NCBI GenBank assembly: GCA_019247975.1
Contig: JAFBAD010000066.1
Location: forward strand, 1 to 21,391
Direction of reading: 5' to 3'
DNA: 21,391 bases
From: Acidimicrobiia bacterium
GTDB lineage: Bacteria > Actinomycetota > Acidimicrobiia > Acidimicrobiales > Iamiaceae
This document shows, piece after piece, positions 8,801 to 17,082 of this stretch (its first letter is position 1; each line of letters opens with the position of its first letter). Both the position numbers and the translations under genes were made by a program. The notes below the pieces were generated by a model that ran no database searches, was not told the origin of the DNA, and saw only the letters and a program-made list of their open reading frames with translations.

Positions 8801-9559
8801 GCTGCGGACCTTGCGGATGAGCTCCTCGTAGGCGCCCCAGAAGCCGCGGAAGTCGAGCGTGTCCGCGTCGCGGATGACCGGCACGAGGAGGGTGCGGCTG
8901 CCGTCGCTCTTCTCGACGTCGACTGCGAGGCCGAGGTTGACGTGGGGGTGGCGCACGACCGCGGGCTTGCCGTCCTGCTCGAGGTAGGTCGAGTTCATGA
9001 CCGGGATCGAGTCGGCGATGGCCCGCACGACCGCGTAGCCGATCAGGTGGGTGAAGCTGACCTTCCCGCCGCGGGTGCGGCTGAGGTAGCCGTTCATCAC
9101 CCGGCGGTTGACCTCGAGCAGCTTGGCCGGGACCTCCCGGAAGCTCGTGGCGGTCGGGACCTCGAGGCTGGCCTCCATGTTGGCCACGATCCGGGCCGCC
9201 GCGCCCCGGAGCGGCTGCGGCTCCGCGGCACCGTTCGAGCTGACCGCAGGGGCCGGCGCCGGCGGGGCGGCCTGCGAGGGCTTCGACGTCGTCGGCGGCG
9301 GCGGAGGCGTTGCGACCGCCGGCGCGGGCTTGGAGCCGGGCTCGCCCCCGCCCTTGCGGCCGGTGGCCGGCTGGGCGACGTTCGGCCCGGCCGTCGACCC
9401 GGCCTCGGTGTCGCTCTGGTAGTCGGTGAAGAACTCCCGCCAGCTCTCGCTGACCGACGAGGGATCGGCCCGGTACTGCTCGTACATCTCGTCGACCAGC
9501 CACGCGTTCGGCCCCAGCGCCTCTTGGGCGGGGGCGGACATGGCCTGCTCGGGGGGCAT
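5873..9559 (-). CDS. kgd: Multifunctional 2-oxoglutarate decarboxylase/dehydrogenase E1-E2 fusion (Kgd)
   Basis: At 1228 residues this is almost exactly the length known for mycobacterial Kgd. Domains in order: a short E1-type N-terminal helix (about 12-48, ending SWREFFTDYQ), a Pro/Ala-rich linker (about 50-110), an E2-like acyltransferase domain (about 120-345) with DHRIIQGAESG near 326, and the thiamine-diphosphate E1 part with MSHRGRLNVLANI near 553 and VNNQLGFTT near 690, followed by the pyrimidine-binding and C-terminal domains. There is no lipoyl domain, as expected for this actinobacterial fusion. It decarboxylates 2-oxoglutarate and, with a partner E2 and dihydrolipoamide dehydrogenase, can yield succinyl-CoA in the TCA cycle. 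Known relatives are inhibited by the FHA protein GarA, which is not in this window. The ATG at 9559 has AGGA eight bases upstream; a second ATG at 9541 is possible. It lies 44 bases after the amidohydrolase gene. Confidence 0.96.
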   Translation of the reverse strand: MPPEQAMSAPAQEALGPNAWLVDEMYEQYRADPSSVSESWREFFTDYQSDTEAGSTAGPNVAQPATGRKGGGEPGSKPAPAVATPPPPPTTSKPSQAAPPAPAPAVSSNGAAEPQPLRGAAARIVANMEASLEVPTATSFREVPAKLLEVNRRVMNGYLSRTRGGKVSFTHLIGYAVVRAIADSIPVMNSTYLEQDGKPAVVRHPHVNLGLAVDVEKSDGSRTLLVPVIRDADTLDFRGFWGAYEELIRKVRSNKLSPDDFAGATVTLTNPGTIGTVQSVPRLMPGQGVIVGVGRLDYPTEFQGADPEALANIGVSKVMTITSTYDHRIIQGAESGLFLKHIHDLLIGQDEFYSRIFRSLGVPYEAVQWRRDDNPVDHEQSTLEKQIHVQTLINMHRVRGHLIADLDPLAWKEPHMHSELDPATYGLTIWDLDRQFLTDDLTDAKKMPLGEILHVLRDAYCRTVGIEYMHIQEPEEKAWIQRQVEGADTTTEPDVQRHILDRLNAAEAFERFLATKYVGQKRFGIEGAEAAIPLVDAILERAAGDGLDGAVLGMSHRGRLNVLANIVGKSYNQLFSEFEGYVDPNSTQGSGDVKYHLGQSGKFVSRLGDEITVELAANPSHLEAVDPVVEGMVRAKQDCINDPEAFSVLPVLLHGDAAFAGQGVVAETLNLSSIKGYRVGGTIHVVVNNQLGFTTPPDSARSSEYSTDVAKMVQAPIFHVNGDDPEACVRVATLAYAYRQEFHKDVVIDMVCYRRHGHNEGDDPSYTQPIMYKRIDARRSVRKLYTESLVKRGDLSMEEAEAALDDFQAKLQSALEETRSHAPTETVVAPPPAPAVGVLPHVHTGVDRATIDTLYEKLGATPEGFSVHPKLLKQFQTRDKMFGGGEVDWALAEYLAFGSLLLEGTNIRLAGQDTRRGTFSQRHSVLVDFESGAEWAPLAHLDPEQAKFWIYDSLLSEYAALGFEYGYSVVAKDSFVAWEAQFGDFVNGGQIIIDQYLAAAEDKWSQTSGLVLLLPHGYEGQGPEHSSARIERFLTLCADDNMQVCNASTSAQYFHLLRRQMKREMRKPLVIFTPKSLLRARSARSPVDELVNGTFQEIVDDAGGRDPQSIERVVVCSGKVSHDAAARRDADDLPVAILRTEQLYPFPRKQFTDLFAKYSNVQQVVWLQEEPDNMGPRAFVSERLWPLVPSGVDYREVARVGSGSPATGSHTIHVQEQEDIVRRALTGG

Positions 9560-9566
9560 ACGGCGG

Positions 9567-9572
9567 ATCCTA
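9567..9572 (-). promoter_or_regulatory. Candidate -10 box (TAGGAT) for kgd, possibly leaderless
   Basis: TAGGAT fits the actinobacterial TANNNT consensus and ends seven bases before the kgd ATG, a spacing that would place the transcript start at or next to the start codon. The same bases contain AGGA, which could serve as a ribosome-binding site on a longer transcript, so the two readings compete. No clear -35 box is seen. Confidence 0.3.
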
Positions 9573-9603
9573 TCGGCGGCCCCTCGCCGGACTTTTGGTG
9601 TCG

Positions 9604-10770
9604 TCAGGCCGCGATCGACTCGATCGCTCTACCCATGAGGTCGACGAAGTTGTCGCAGTAGAAGGCCTGCCGCACGGCATCGGAGGCGTCACCGAGCGAC
9701 GCCTCGAAGCGCTCGACCGGCTTCCGGCCGCCCTCGACGTGGGGGTAGTCGGAGGAGAACAGGCAGACGTCCGGGCCGACCTGCTCGGTGATCCAGCCGA
9801 CGTCCTCGGTCGGGTACGGCGTGGCCCGGATCTGGCGCTGCACGTACTCGGTGGGCCGCAGCGAGAGCTGCTGGAGCCGCTCCTCGTGGCGCTCGAAGGC
9901 CTCCACCGCCGACTCCATCTGGCGGACCCAGCTCGGGATCCAGATCGCGCCCTGCTCGATGACGCCGATCTTGAGCGCAGGGAACCGCTCGAGCACCCCG
10001 TCGAAGATCATCGTGGCCAGCGTCTGCTCGGGCGGCCGCGGGATCGCCATGTAGCTGACCGAGCGGAAGTTCTCCTCGCCGCCGTGGAAGTCGGGCGGGA
10101 TCGGCACCCCGTTCTGGAAGTAGTCGGGGTCGATCAGCGGCTCGCCGCCGCCGACGTGGAACACGATCGGCACGCCGGCCTCCTGCGCGGTCGCCCAGAC
10201 CGGGTCGAGCGCGACGTGGCTCGGCGAGTGGCCCTTCGGGCAGGCCGACGGCACGAGCAGCGCCGCGGCGCCTTCGGCCACCGCCTCGGCCGCCATCTGC
10301 TTCGCCCGGTCGAAGTCGGCCAGCGGGACGTAGCAGGTGGGCAGCAGCCGCGCGTCGACCGAGCAGAAGTCGACCATCCCCCGGTTGTGGGCGCGGGCCG
10401 CGCCGTAGACCAGCTCGGGATCGGCCTGCTCGAGCGCGGCGAAGCGGCCGTTGTGGAACGTGTTGAAGATCAGCTGGCTGGCGAAGCCGAGCAGGTCGAG
10501 CGCCCGCGGGCGGTCCTCGGCGATGAAGCTGCCGGTGGCCGCGAAGTTCTTGCGGGACATGATCTCGGCTTCCTCGGCCGCCCGGTACTCCGCGCTCTCG
10601 TGCTTGGCCCGCACCCGCTCGACGTCGAGGTGGCGGCCCGAGCCGTCGTCCTCGGCGCGTGGCTGCAGGCGGTCGCGCACGCTGGGATCGGCGTAGTCGA
10701 CCAGCCAGGTGGGCCACTCCATGATGTGGGCGTCTGCGTCGTGCACGACGCGCCCTTCCACGTATGGCAT
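9604..10770 (-). CDS. Amidohydrolase-family (amidohydrolase 2) TIM-barrel protein
   Basis: A 388-residue protein of the amidohydrolase-related group that includes aminocarboxymuconate-semialdehyde decarboxylase and similar enzymes. The N-terminal DADAH (residues 11-15) stands where the first metal-binding motif is expected; FHVGGG puts a histidine at 205, and SSDYPHVEGG supplies Asp341 and His344 near the C terminus. Family members use one divalent metal in a TIM barrel for hydrolysis or non-oxidative decarboxylation of aromatic or heterocyclic acids, but substrate cannot be told here. There is no signal peptide. It sits 11 bases after the DUF421 gene and 44 bases before kgd on the same strand, so the three may share a transcript, although no metabolic link is evident. 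The ATG at 10770 gives a full-length family protein; its ribosome-binding site is weak. Confidence 0.87.
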   Translation of the reverse strand: MPYVEGRVVHDADAHIMEWPTWLVDYADPSVRDRLQPRAEDDGSGRHLDVERVRAKHESAEYRAAEEAEIMSRKNFAATGSFIAEDRPRALDLLGFASQLIFNTFHNGRFAALEQADPELVYGAARAHNRGMVDFCSVDARLLPTCYVPLADFDRAKQMAAEAVAEGAAALLVPSACPKGHSPSHVALDPVWATAQEAGVPIVFHVGGGEPLIDPDYFQNGVPIPPDFHGGEENFRSVSYMAIPRPPEQTLATMIFDGVLERFPALKIGVIEQGAIWIPSWVRQMESAVEAFERHEERLQQLSLRPTEYVQRQIRATPYPTEDVGWITEQVGPDVCLFSSDYPHVEGGRKPVERFEASLGDASDAVRQAFYCDNFVDLMGRAIESIAA

Positions 10771-10781
10771 GGCACTCGACG

Positions 10782-11357
10782 TTACGACCCTTGGGCAGCG
10801 AGGAGCCGGTCGAGCTTGGCCTCCAGCACCGCCAGGTCGTCCTTGGTCGCGTTCTCCGAACCGGGTCGCAGGGTGACCACGATCGAGCCGCCCGGCTCGA
10901 TGACGGCCCGGCTCACCTCGTCGACGTTGCTCGCACCCTGGCGGAGGAGGGCCACCCGGACGTCGGCCTCGCGCAGGCCCAGGTGGCGGATCGCGTCGTG
11001 GTGGAGCTCTCCATCACTGACGAGCTCGGTCTCGGTTCCCTCGAAGACCTTGACCGCGACCTCGTTGCGCCGCGACGCGCGGTTCACCACGCCGTTCGCC
11101 GCGATGAGGACGACCGCGCCGATGAGGCCACCGGTCAGCGAGTTGTCGTTGCCGATGATCGCGTTCTGCACCACGTTCGACAGCAGCAGGAGGACGACGA
11201 GGTCGAACGAGTTGAGCTGCGCGAGGTCGCGCTTGCCGCCGACCCGCAGCAGGACGATCAACCCGGCGTACACCGCGACGGTGCGGATGACCTTCTCCGC
11301 GAGCGGGATGCCCATGGTCGTGAGGTTCGACTGGATCGTGATCGCGAGGAGGTGCAT
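10782..11357 (-). CDS. DUF421-domain membrane protein (YetF/YcaP-like)
   Basis: A 191-residue protein with hydrophobic segments at about residues 24-38, 50-65 and 75-88, followed by a soluble domain. GKRDLAQLNSFDLVVLLLLSN (about 41-61) and NAIIGNDNSLTGGL (65-78) are the signature phrases of the DUF421 membrane region. The soluble part (VFEGTETELVSDGELHHDAIRHLGLREADV...) matches the usual C-terminal domain, and a short predicted coiled helix ends the protein. YetF-like proteins are linked to envelope and spore integrity in firmicutes, but the biochemical role is unknown. The ATG at 11357 is only 15 bases from the divergent ettA ATG; an internal ATG at 11315 could be an alternative start but would shorten the leader before the first membrane segment. 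The gene precedes the amidohydrolase by 11 bases. Confidence 0.88.
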   Translation of the reverse strand: MHLLAITIQSNLTTMGIPLAEKVIRTVAVYAGLIVLLRVGGKRDLAQLNSFDLVVLLLLSNVVQNAIIGNDNSLTGGLIGAVVLIAANGVVNRASRRNEVAVKVFEGTETELVSDGELHHDAIRHLGLREADVRVALLRQGASNVDEVSRAVIEPGGSIVVTLRPGSENATKDDLAVLEAKLDRLLAAQGS

Positions 11358-11372
11358 GGCACCATCGTGGCC

Positions 11373-13061
<1,689 letters not shown>

Positions 13062-13063
13062 CG

Positions 13064-13405
13064 GTGAAGCTCGGCGCGATCCGGTGGGCCGCGATGGGGG
13101 TGTTCTTCCTTGTCGGCATCCCCGGGATGATCGTCTCGTCGGTCACGGACCACACCGGCGCCGCCCTGACCTTCGGGCTCGTCACCGTGGGCGCGGTGCT
13201 GCTCCTCATCGGCGCGACCGCGGCGGTCACCGGCCGCATCCCGCCCGAGGCGGTCGGCCCCCCGCGGGCGCGCGACGTCGGCGCGGAGAGCGAGGGCGCC
13301 GAGCTCGAAGCCGCCATCGAGGACCTCGTCGCCTCCGGCGCCGACGAGACGAAGGTCCGTGACCTCGTCCGCCGCGCAGTGCGCCTCGGCCGAACCCGCG
13401 TCTGA
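13064..13405 (+). CDS. Small two-helix membrane protein of unknown function
   Basis: A 113-residue protein with two predicted membrane helices: WAAMGVFFLVGIPGMIVSSV (about 8-27) and LTFGLVTVGAVLLLIGATAA (about 35-54). They are joined by a short polar turn (TDHTG). The C-terminal half is cytosolic or extracellular, acidic, and ends in two amphipathic helices (AELEAAIEDLVAS and ETKVRDLVRRAVRLGR). The GTG start lies two bases after the ettA stop, so the gene is almost certainly co-transcribed and probably translationally coupled with ettA. The TGA stop is itself the left tip of the long palindrome that follows. I recognise no family; it may be a lineage-specific membrane protein. Confidence 0.75.
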   Translation: MKLGAIRWAAMGVFFLVGIPGMIVSSVTDHTGAALTFGLVTVGAVLLLIGATAAVTGRIPPEAVGPPRARDVGAESEGAELEAAIEDLVASGADETKVRDLVRRAVRLGRTRV

Positions 13406-13443
13406 AGGCAATGCCGGTCGGGATCCGACCGGTAGTGCCTTCA
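13403..13443. terminator. Long palindrome, probable bidirectional terminator (copy 1)
   Basis: Arms at 13404-13421 and 13425-13442 surround a GAT loop; an extra T-A pair closes the stem at 13403/13443. The right arm is the reverse complement of GAAGGCACTACCGGTCGG; the left arm differs from it at two positions, one of which still allows a G-U pair in RNA. The TGA of the upstream membrane-protein gene forms the left tip and the TGA of convergent cysC forms the right tip. There is no T-tract. A near-identical copy lies at 17044-17082. Confidence 0.7.
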
Positions 13444-14019
13444 GAGCAGGGCGGCGACCTTGGCGGCTTGCTCGGCGGGGGTGCCGTCCTCGGGGACCAG
13501 CACGAGCTCGGGCTCGAGCGGCGCCTCGTACGGGTCGTCGATGCCGGTGAAGCCCGTGATCTCCCCGGCCCGGGCCTTCTTGTAGAGGCCCTTGGGATCA
13601 CGCTGCTCGCACAGCTCGATCGGCGTGTCGACGAACACCTCGACGAAGACCAGGTCGGCCTCCGCGTGCAACGCCCGGGCGTGGTCCCGCCCGGCCCGGT
13701 ACGGGCTGATGAGCGGGACGATGGCGACCACGCCGGCGTCGGCCATGAGCCGAGCGACCTCGCCGACCCGGCGCACGTTCTCCGTGCGGTCGGCCTCGCT
13801 GAAGCCGAGGTCGCCGTTGAGGCCGTGGCGCACGTTGTCGCCGTCGAGCCGGTACGCGGGTCGGCCCTGGGACACGAGCAGCTGCTCGAGCGCGACGGCG
13901 ACCGTCGACTTGCCCGAGCCCGACAGCCCGGTCAGCCAGACCGTCGCGCCCCGGAAGGGCCGGTCGTCGTGGGTGACCTCGCCGACGTGCCAGGTGACGT
14001 TGGTCGAGCGCAGGCTCAC
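13441..14019 (-). CDS. cysC: Adenylylsulfate kinase (APS kinase)
   Basis: A 192-residue enzyme that phosphorylates adenosine 5'-phosphosulfate to PAPS with ATP. Walker A is GLSGSGKST (31-39). Further family landmarks are LDGDNVRHGLNGDLGF and RTENVRRVGEVARLMADAG, which line the APS site, then ISPYRAGRDHAR and the lid segment GLYKKARAGEITGFTGIDDPYE. Its length matches stand-alone CysC. The frame is open much further upstream across cysN, but the real start is the GTG at 14019, which overlaps the cysN stop as GTGA; a few residues later the protein begins the usual WH...VTHDDR leader. In some actinobacteria the two proteins are fused as CysNC; here they are separate but tightly coupled. The gene ends in the palindrome shared with the convergent gene. 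Confidence 0.95.
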   Translation of the reverse strand: MSLRSTNVTWHVGEVTHDDRPFRGATVWLTGLSGSGKSTVAVALEQLLVSQGRPAYRLDGDNVRHGLNGDLGFSEADRTENVRRVGEVARLMADAGVVAIVPLISPYRAGRDHARALHAEADLVFVEVFVDTPIELCEQRDPKGLYKKARAGEITGFTGIDDPYEAPLEPELVLVPEDGTPAEQAAKVAALL

Positions 14020-15281
14020 GTGAGCTGGGTCGGCCCGATGATCATCCCGGCGCCGACGGTGGCGTTCGTGCCCTCGTCGATGAGGATGAAGCTGCCGGTC
14101 TCCCGGTTGCGTCGGTACTCGTCGAAGAACAGCGGCAGCGTGGTGCGCAGGCTGACGCGGCCGATCTCGTTGAGCTGCAGGTGGTCGGCGTGCTCGTCGC
14201 GGTGGAGCGTGTTCACGTCGAGCCGGTAGTGGATGTCCTTCACCATCGCCCGGGCGGAGCGGGTGGTGTGCTTGATCGCCAGCTTCGTGCGGGGCACGAG
14301 CTTCGACTGCTCGGTCATCCAGCAGACCATCGCGTCGATGTCCTGACCGATCGTCGGCTGGTTGTTCGGCCGGCAGATCATGTCGCCGCGGGAGATGTCG
14401 ATCTCGTCGTTGAGCGTGACCGTCACCGACATCGGCGAGAACGCCTCGTCGACCCGACCGTCGGAGGTCTCGATCGACTTGATCGTCGACGTGAACCCCG
14501 ACGGCAGGACGATGATCTCGTCGCCGGGCTTCATCGTGCCGCCCGCGACCGTGCCGGCGTAGCCCCGGTAGTCGTGGAACTCGTTCGAGAACGGGCGGAT
14601 GACGTACTGCACCGGGAACCGCGGGTCGATCAGGTTGCGGTCCGACGCGATGTGCACCTCTTCGAGGTGGTGCAGCAGCGACGAGCCGTCGTACCACTTC
14701 ATGTTGTCGCTGCGATCGACGACGTTGTCGCCCAGCAGCGCGGAGACCGGCACGAACGACAGGTCGCCGATCTCGAGCTTCGTGGCGAACTCCCGGAACT
14801 CGGCCTTGATGTCCTCGAACCGCTCCTCGGACCACTCGACGAGGTCCATCTTGTTGATGCACACGACGATGTGGGGGATCCGCAGCAGCGTCGCGAGGAA
14901 CGTGTGCCGCCGCGACTGCTCGACGATCCCGTTGCGGGCGTCGACCAGGATCAGCGCGAGGTCGGCCGTCGACGCGCCCGTGACCATGTTGCGCGTGTAC
15001 TGGATGTGGCCCGGGGTGTCGGCGATGATGAACTTGCGGTTGGGGGTCGCGAAGTAGCGGTAGGCGACGTCGATCGTGATGCCCTGCTCCCGCTCGGCCC
15101 GCAGGCCGTCGGTGAGCAGCGCGAGGTTCACGTACTCCGAACCCATCCGCTCGGAGGTCGCCTCGACCGCCTCGAGCTGGTCCTCGAAGATCGACTTCGA
15201 GTCGTAGAGCAGCCGGCCGATCAGCGTCGACTTGCCGTCGTCCACCGACCCGGCCGTTGCGAAGCGCAGCAGCTCAGCCAT
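14016..15281 (-). CDS. cysN: Sulfate adenylyltransferase subunit 1 (GTPase)
   Basis: A 421-residue GTPase subunit of ATP sulfurylase. The G1 motif GSVDDGKST is at 11-19, the switch segment REQGITIDVAYRYF follows near 64-77, DTPGH is at 88-92 and NKMD at 143-146. Beyond the G domain come two beta-barrel domains like those of translation factors (GYAGTVAGGTMKPGDEI; SRGDMICRPNNQPTIG). GTP hydrolysis by CysN drives adenylation of sulfate by CysD. The protein ends directly after the third domain, as expected for a CysN that is not fused to APS kinase. Its ATG shares a base with the cysD stop (TGATG), and its own stop overlaps the cysC GTG, so the three genes form a translationally coupled operon. 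Confidence 0.96.
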   Translation of the reverse strand: MAELLRFATAGSVDDGKSTLIGRLLYDSKSIFEDQLEAVEATSERMGSEYVNLALLTDGLRAEREQGITIDVAYRYFATPNRKFIIADTPGHIQYTRNMVTGASTADLALILVDARNGIVEQSRRHTFLATLLRIPHIVVCINKMDLVEWSEERFEDIKAEFREFATKLEIGDLSFVPVSALLGDNVVDRSDNMKWYDGSSLLHHLEEVHIASDRNLIDPRFPVQYVIRPFSNEFHDYRGYAGTVAGGTMKPGDEIIVLPSGFTSTIKSIETSDGRVDEAFSPMSVTVTLNDEIDISRGDMICRPNNQPTIGQDIDAMVCWMTEQSKLVPRTKLAIKHTTRSARAMVKDIHYRLDVNTLHRDEHADHLQLNEIGRVSLRTTLPLFFDEYRRNRETGSFILIDEGTNATVGAGMIIGPTQLT

Positions 15282-16189
15282 CAGAAGTACCCCTCACGCT
15301 TGCGATCCTCCATCGCCGCCTCGCTGGTGCGATCATCGGCACGAGTCGCTCCGCGTTCAGTGATCCGGGTGCCGGCCACCTCGGCGATGACGTCCTCGAC
15401 GGTCGCCGCCGACGACTCCACCGCACCGGTGCACGACGCGTCACCGACCGTCCGGTAGCGGACCGTCAGCGTCTGCACCTCCTCGTGCTCCTGCACGGTG
15501 ATGAACTCGCTGACCGCGAGGAGCATCCCGTCGCGCTCGAAGACCTCACGCTCGTGGGCGTAGTAGATCGACGGCAGCTCGATGCCCTCGTCCGAGACGT
15601 ACTGCCAGATGTCGAGCTCGGTCCAGTTCGAGATCGGGAAGACCCTTATGTGCTCGCCCTTGCGGTGCCGGCCGTTGTAGAGGCTCCACAGCTCGGGCCG
15701 CTGGTTCTTGGGATCCCACTGACCGAACTCGTCGCGGAACGAGTACACCCGCTCCTTGGCCCGGGCCTTCTCCTCGTCGCGGCGGGCGCCACCGAAGGCG
15801 GCGTCGAAGCCGTGCTCCTCGATGGCGTTCAGCAGCGGGACGGTCTGGAGCCGGTTCCGGGAGGCCCGGGGGCCGGTCTCCTCGGTGACCAGGCCCTTGT
15901 CGATCGCGTCCTGCACGGAGGCGATGACGAGCTTGGCGCCGGCCTCGGCGACCCTGCGGTCCCGGAAGTCGATGACCTCCTGGAAGTTGTGGCCCGTGTC
16001 CACGTGCATCACCGGGAAGGGAAGCGGCCCAGGCCAGAACGCCTTTTCGGCCAGCCGGAGCATCACGAGCGAGTCCTTGCCGCCCGAGAACAGCATGACC
16101 GGTCGCTCGAACTCCGCCGCCACCTCACGGATGATGTGGATCGACTCAGATTCGAGCGCCCGCAGGTGGCTCAACTGGTAGGTGGTCAT
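15281..16189 (-). CDS. cysD: Sulfate adenylyltransferase subunit 2
   Basis: The 302-residue catalytic subunit of ATP sulfurylase, equal in length to the well-known enterobacterial CysD. LFSGGKDS (33-40) is the PP-loop that binds ATP; HVDTGHNFQEVIDFRDR and FGGARRDEEKARAKER follow, then the ordered block ISNWTELDIWQYV. The C terminus KREGYF is the usual family ending. It makes APS and pyrophosphate from sulfate and ATP with CysN. The ATG at 16189 begins the canonical MTTYQLSHLRALE leader; the frame stays open upstream but that part is a shadow of the divergent phosphatase gene. This is the first gene of the cysDNC operon, with its promoter expected in 16190-16261. Two rare codons stand side by side (ATA AGG in EHIRVF), unusual for so GC-rich a gene. 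No PAPS reductase gene lies in the window. Confidence 0.97.
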   Translation of the reverse strand: MTTYQLSHLRALESESIHIIREVAAEFERPVMLFSGGKDSLVMLRLAEKAFWPGPLPFPVMHVDTGHNFQEVIDFRDRRVAEAGAKLVIASVQDAIDKGLVTEETGPRASRNRLQTVPLLNAIEEHGFDAAFGGARRDEEKARAKERVYSFRDEFGQWDPKNQRPELWSLYNGRHRKGEHIRVFPISNWTELDIWQYVSDEGIELPSIYYAHEREVFERDGMLLAVSEFITVQEHEEVQTLTVRYRTVGDASCTGAVESSAATVEDVIAEVAGTRITERGATRADDRTSEAAMEDRKREGYF

Positions 16190-16211
16190 CGGGGGGTCTA
16201 TCGGCAGGGGA

Positions 16212-16239
16212 TCGGACCGTGAAAGCGTAGGGGGTCCGA
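16212..16239. promoter_or_regulatory. Inverted repeat in the cysD/cysQ divergent promoter region
   Basis: TCGGACC (16212-16218) and GGTCCGA (16233-16239) are exact inverted copies whose centres are 21 bases apart, or two helical turns. They sit in the 72-base gap between the cysDNC operon and the divergent phosphatase gene. A dimeric regulator of sulfur genes could bind here; this is inference. Confidence 0.35.
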
Positions 16240-16244
16240 CTCTC

Positions 16245-16251
16245 AGAGGAG
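16245..16251 (+). promoter_or_regulatory. Ribosome-binding site for the CysQ-like gene
   Basis: AGAGGAG lies ten bases before the ATG at 16262 and supports that start. Confidence 0.65.
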
Positions 16252-16261
16252 AACGCGCCAC

Positions 16262-17038
16262 ATGCCCGATCCCGCCTCCCCCGACGACCACCGCCTGGCC
16301 GGCGAGCTGGCCACCGAGGCCGGCAAGTTGCTGGTCGACCTCCGAGCCGAGCTGGTGGCCTCCGGGGCCGAGGCGGCCGAGCTGAAGGCCGAGGGCGACC
16401 GACGCTCGAACGCCCTGCTCATGGAGCGTCTGGCCGACCTCTTCCCGGCCGACGCCATCCTCTCGGAGGAGGGCAAGGACGAGCAGGGCGCCGGCGGCAC
16501 GAGCCGCCTCGACGCCGACCGGGTCTGGGTGGTCGATCCCCTCGACGGCACCCGCGAGTTCTCCGAGCCTCCCCGGGGCGACTGGGCGGTCCACGTCGCG
16601 CTCGTCGTCGACGGTGCTCCGGTGGCGGGTGCGGTCGCCCTCCCGGCGCAGCACATCACGCTGACCACCCTGCCCCCGCCGCCGATGCCGAGCGATCCGC
16701 CCGATCAGCCGCGCGTGATCGTGAGCCGCTCCCGTCCGCCGGCGATCGCCACCACGCTCGCGACGGAGATCGGCGGCGTGCTGGTCGAGATGGGCTCGGC
16801 CGGCGCCAAGGTCGCCGCGGTGATCATGGGCGCGGCCGACGTCTACGCGCACGGCGGCGGCCAGTACGAGTGGGACTCGGCCGCCCCGGTCGCGGTCGCG
16901 CTCGCGGCCGGCCTCCATGCCACCCGGCTCGACGGCTCGCCGCTCGTCTACAACAACCCCGACCCGTACCTGCCGGACCTGCTCGTCTGCCACCCTTCCC
17001 TGGCCGAGCGCTCCCTCGAGATCACCCGGCGCGCCTGA
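16262..17038 (+). CDS. cysQ: CysQ-like 3'(2'),5'-bisphosphate nucleotidase / inositol-monophosphatase family
   Basis: A 258-residue lithium-sensitive-type phosphatase. ILSEEGKDE holds the metal-binding glutamates (69-70), VDPLDGTREF (91-100) is the family's DPxDGT motif, and YEWDSAAPVAVALAAG (202 onwards) is the C-terminal signature with the last metal-binding aspartate. In the inositol-monophosphatase superfamily these residues bind two or three magnesium ions and hydrolyse a sugar or nucleotide phosphate. Its place back to back with cysDNC suggests PAP or PAPS as substrate, as known for CysQ, removing the by-product of sulfonation or limiting PAPS. Inositol or fructose-bisphosphate phosphatase activity cannot be excluded from sequence alone. 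The start is fixed by AGAGGAG ten bases upstream. The stop is followed six bases later by the second long palindrome. Confidence 0.88.
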   Translation: MPDPASPDDHRLAGELATEAGKLLVDLRAELVASGAEAAELKAEGDRRSNALLMERLADLFPADAILSEEGKDEQGAGGTSRLDADRVWVVDPLDGTREFSEPPRGDWAVHVALVVDGAPVAGAVALPAQHITLTTLPPPPMPSDPPDQPRVIVSRSRPPAIATTLATEIGGVLVEMGSAGAKVAAVIMGAADVYAHGGGQYEWDSAAPVAVALAAGLHATRLDGSPLVYNNPDPYLPDLLVCHPSLAERSLEITRRA

Positions 17039-17043
17039 CGTTC

Positions 17044-17082
17044 GAAGGCACTACCGGTCGGAATCCGACCGGTAGTGCCTTC
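17044..17082. terminator. Long perfect palindrome, probable bidirectional terminator (copy 2)
   Basis: GAAGGCACTACCGGTCGG (17044-17061), a three-base AAT loop and its exact reverse complement (17065-17082) make an 18-bp perfect stem. It sits between the convergent CysQ-like and PP2C phosphatase genes, 9 bases from the latter's stop, and could end transcripts from both sides. It has no T-tract. It shares a 24-base identical run (17063-17086) with copy 1 at 13423-13446. Confidence 0.7.

Noticed and set aside
5670..9503. Long minus-strand frame overlapping kgd in another phase
   Set aside because: Low-complexity Arg/Ala/Gly/Pro composition with no domains; the Kgd frame explains the region fully.
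13441..14862. CysN-CysC fusion or a 473-residue CysC
   Set aside because: The extra N-terminal part is out-of-frame cysN sequence; CysN has its own stop at 14016-14018 and CysC starts at the overlapping GTG.
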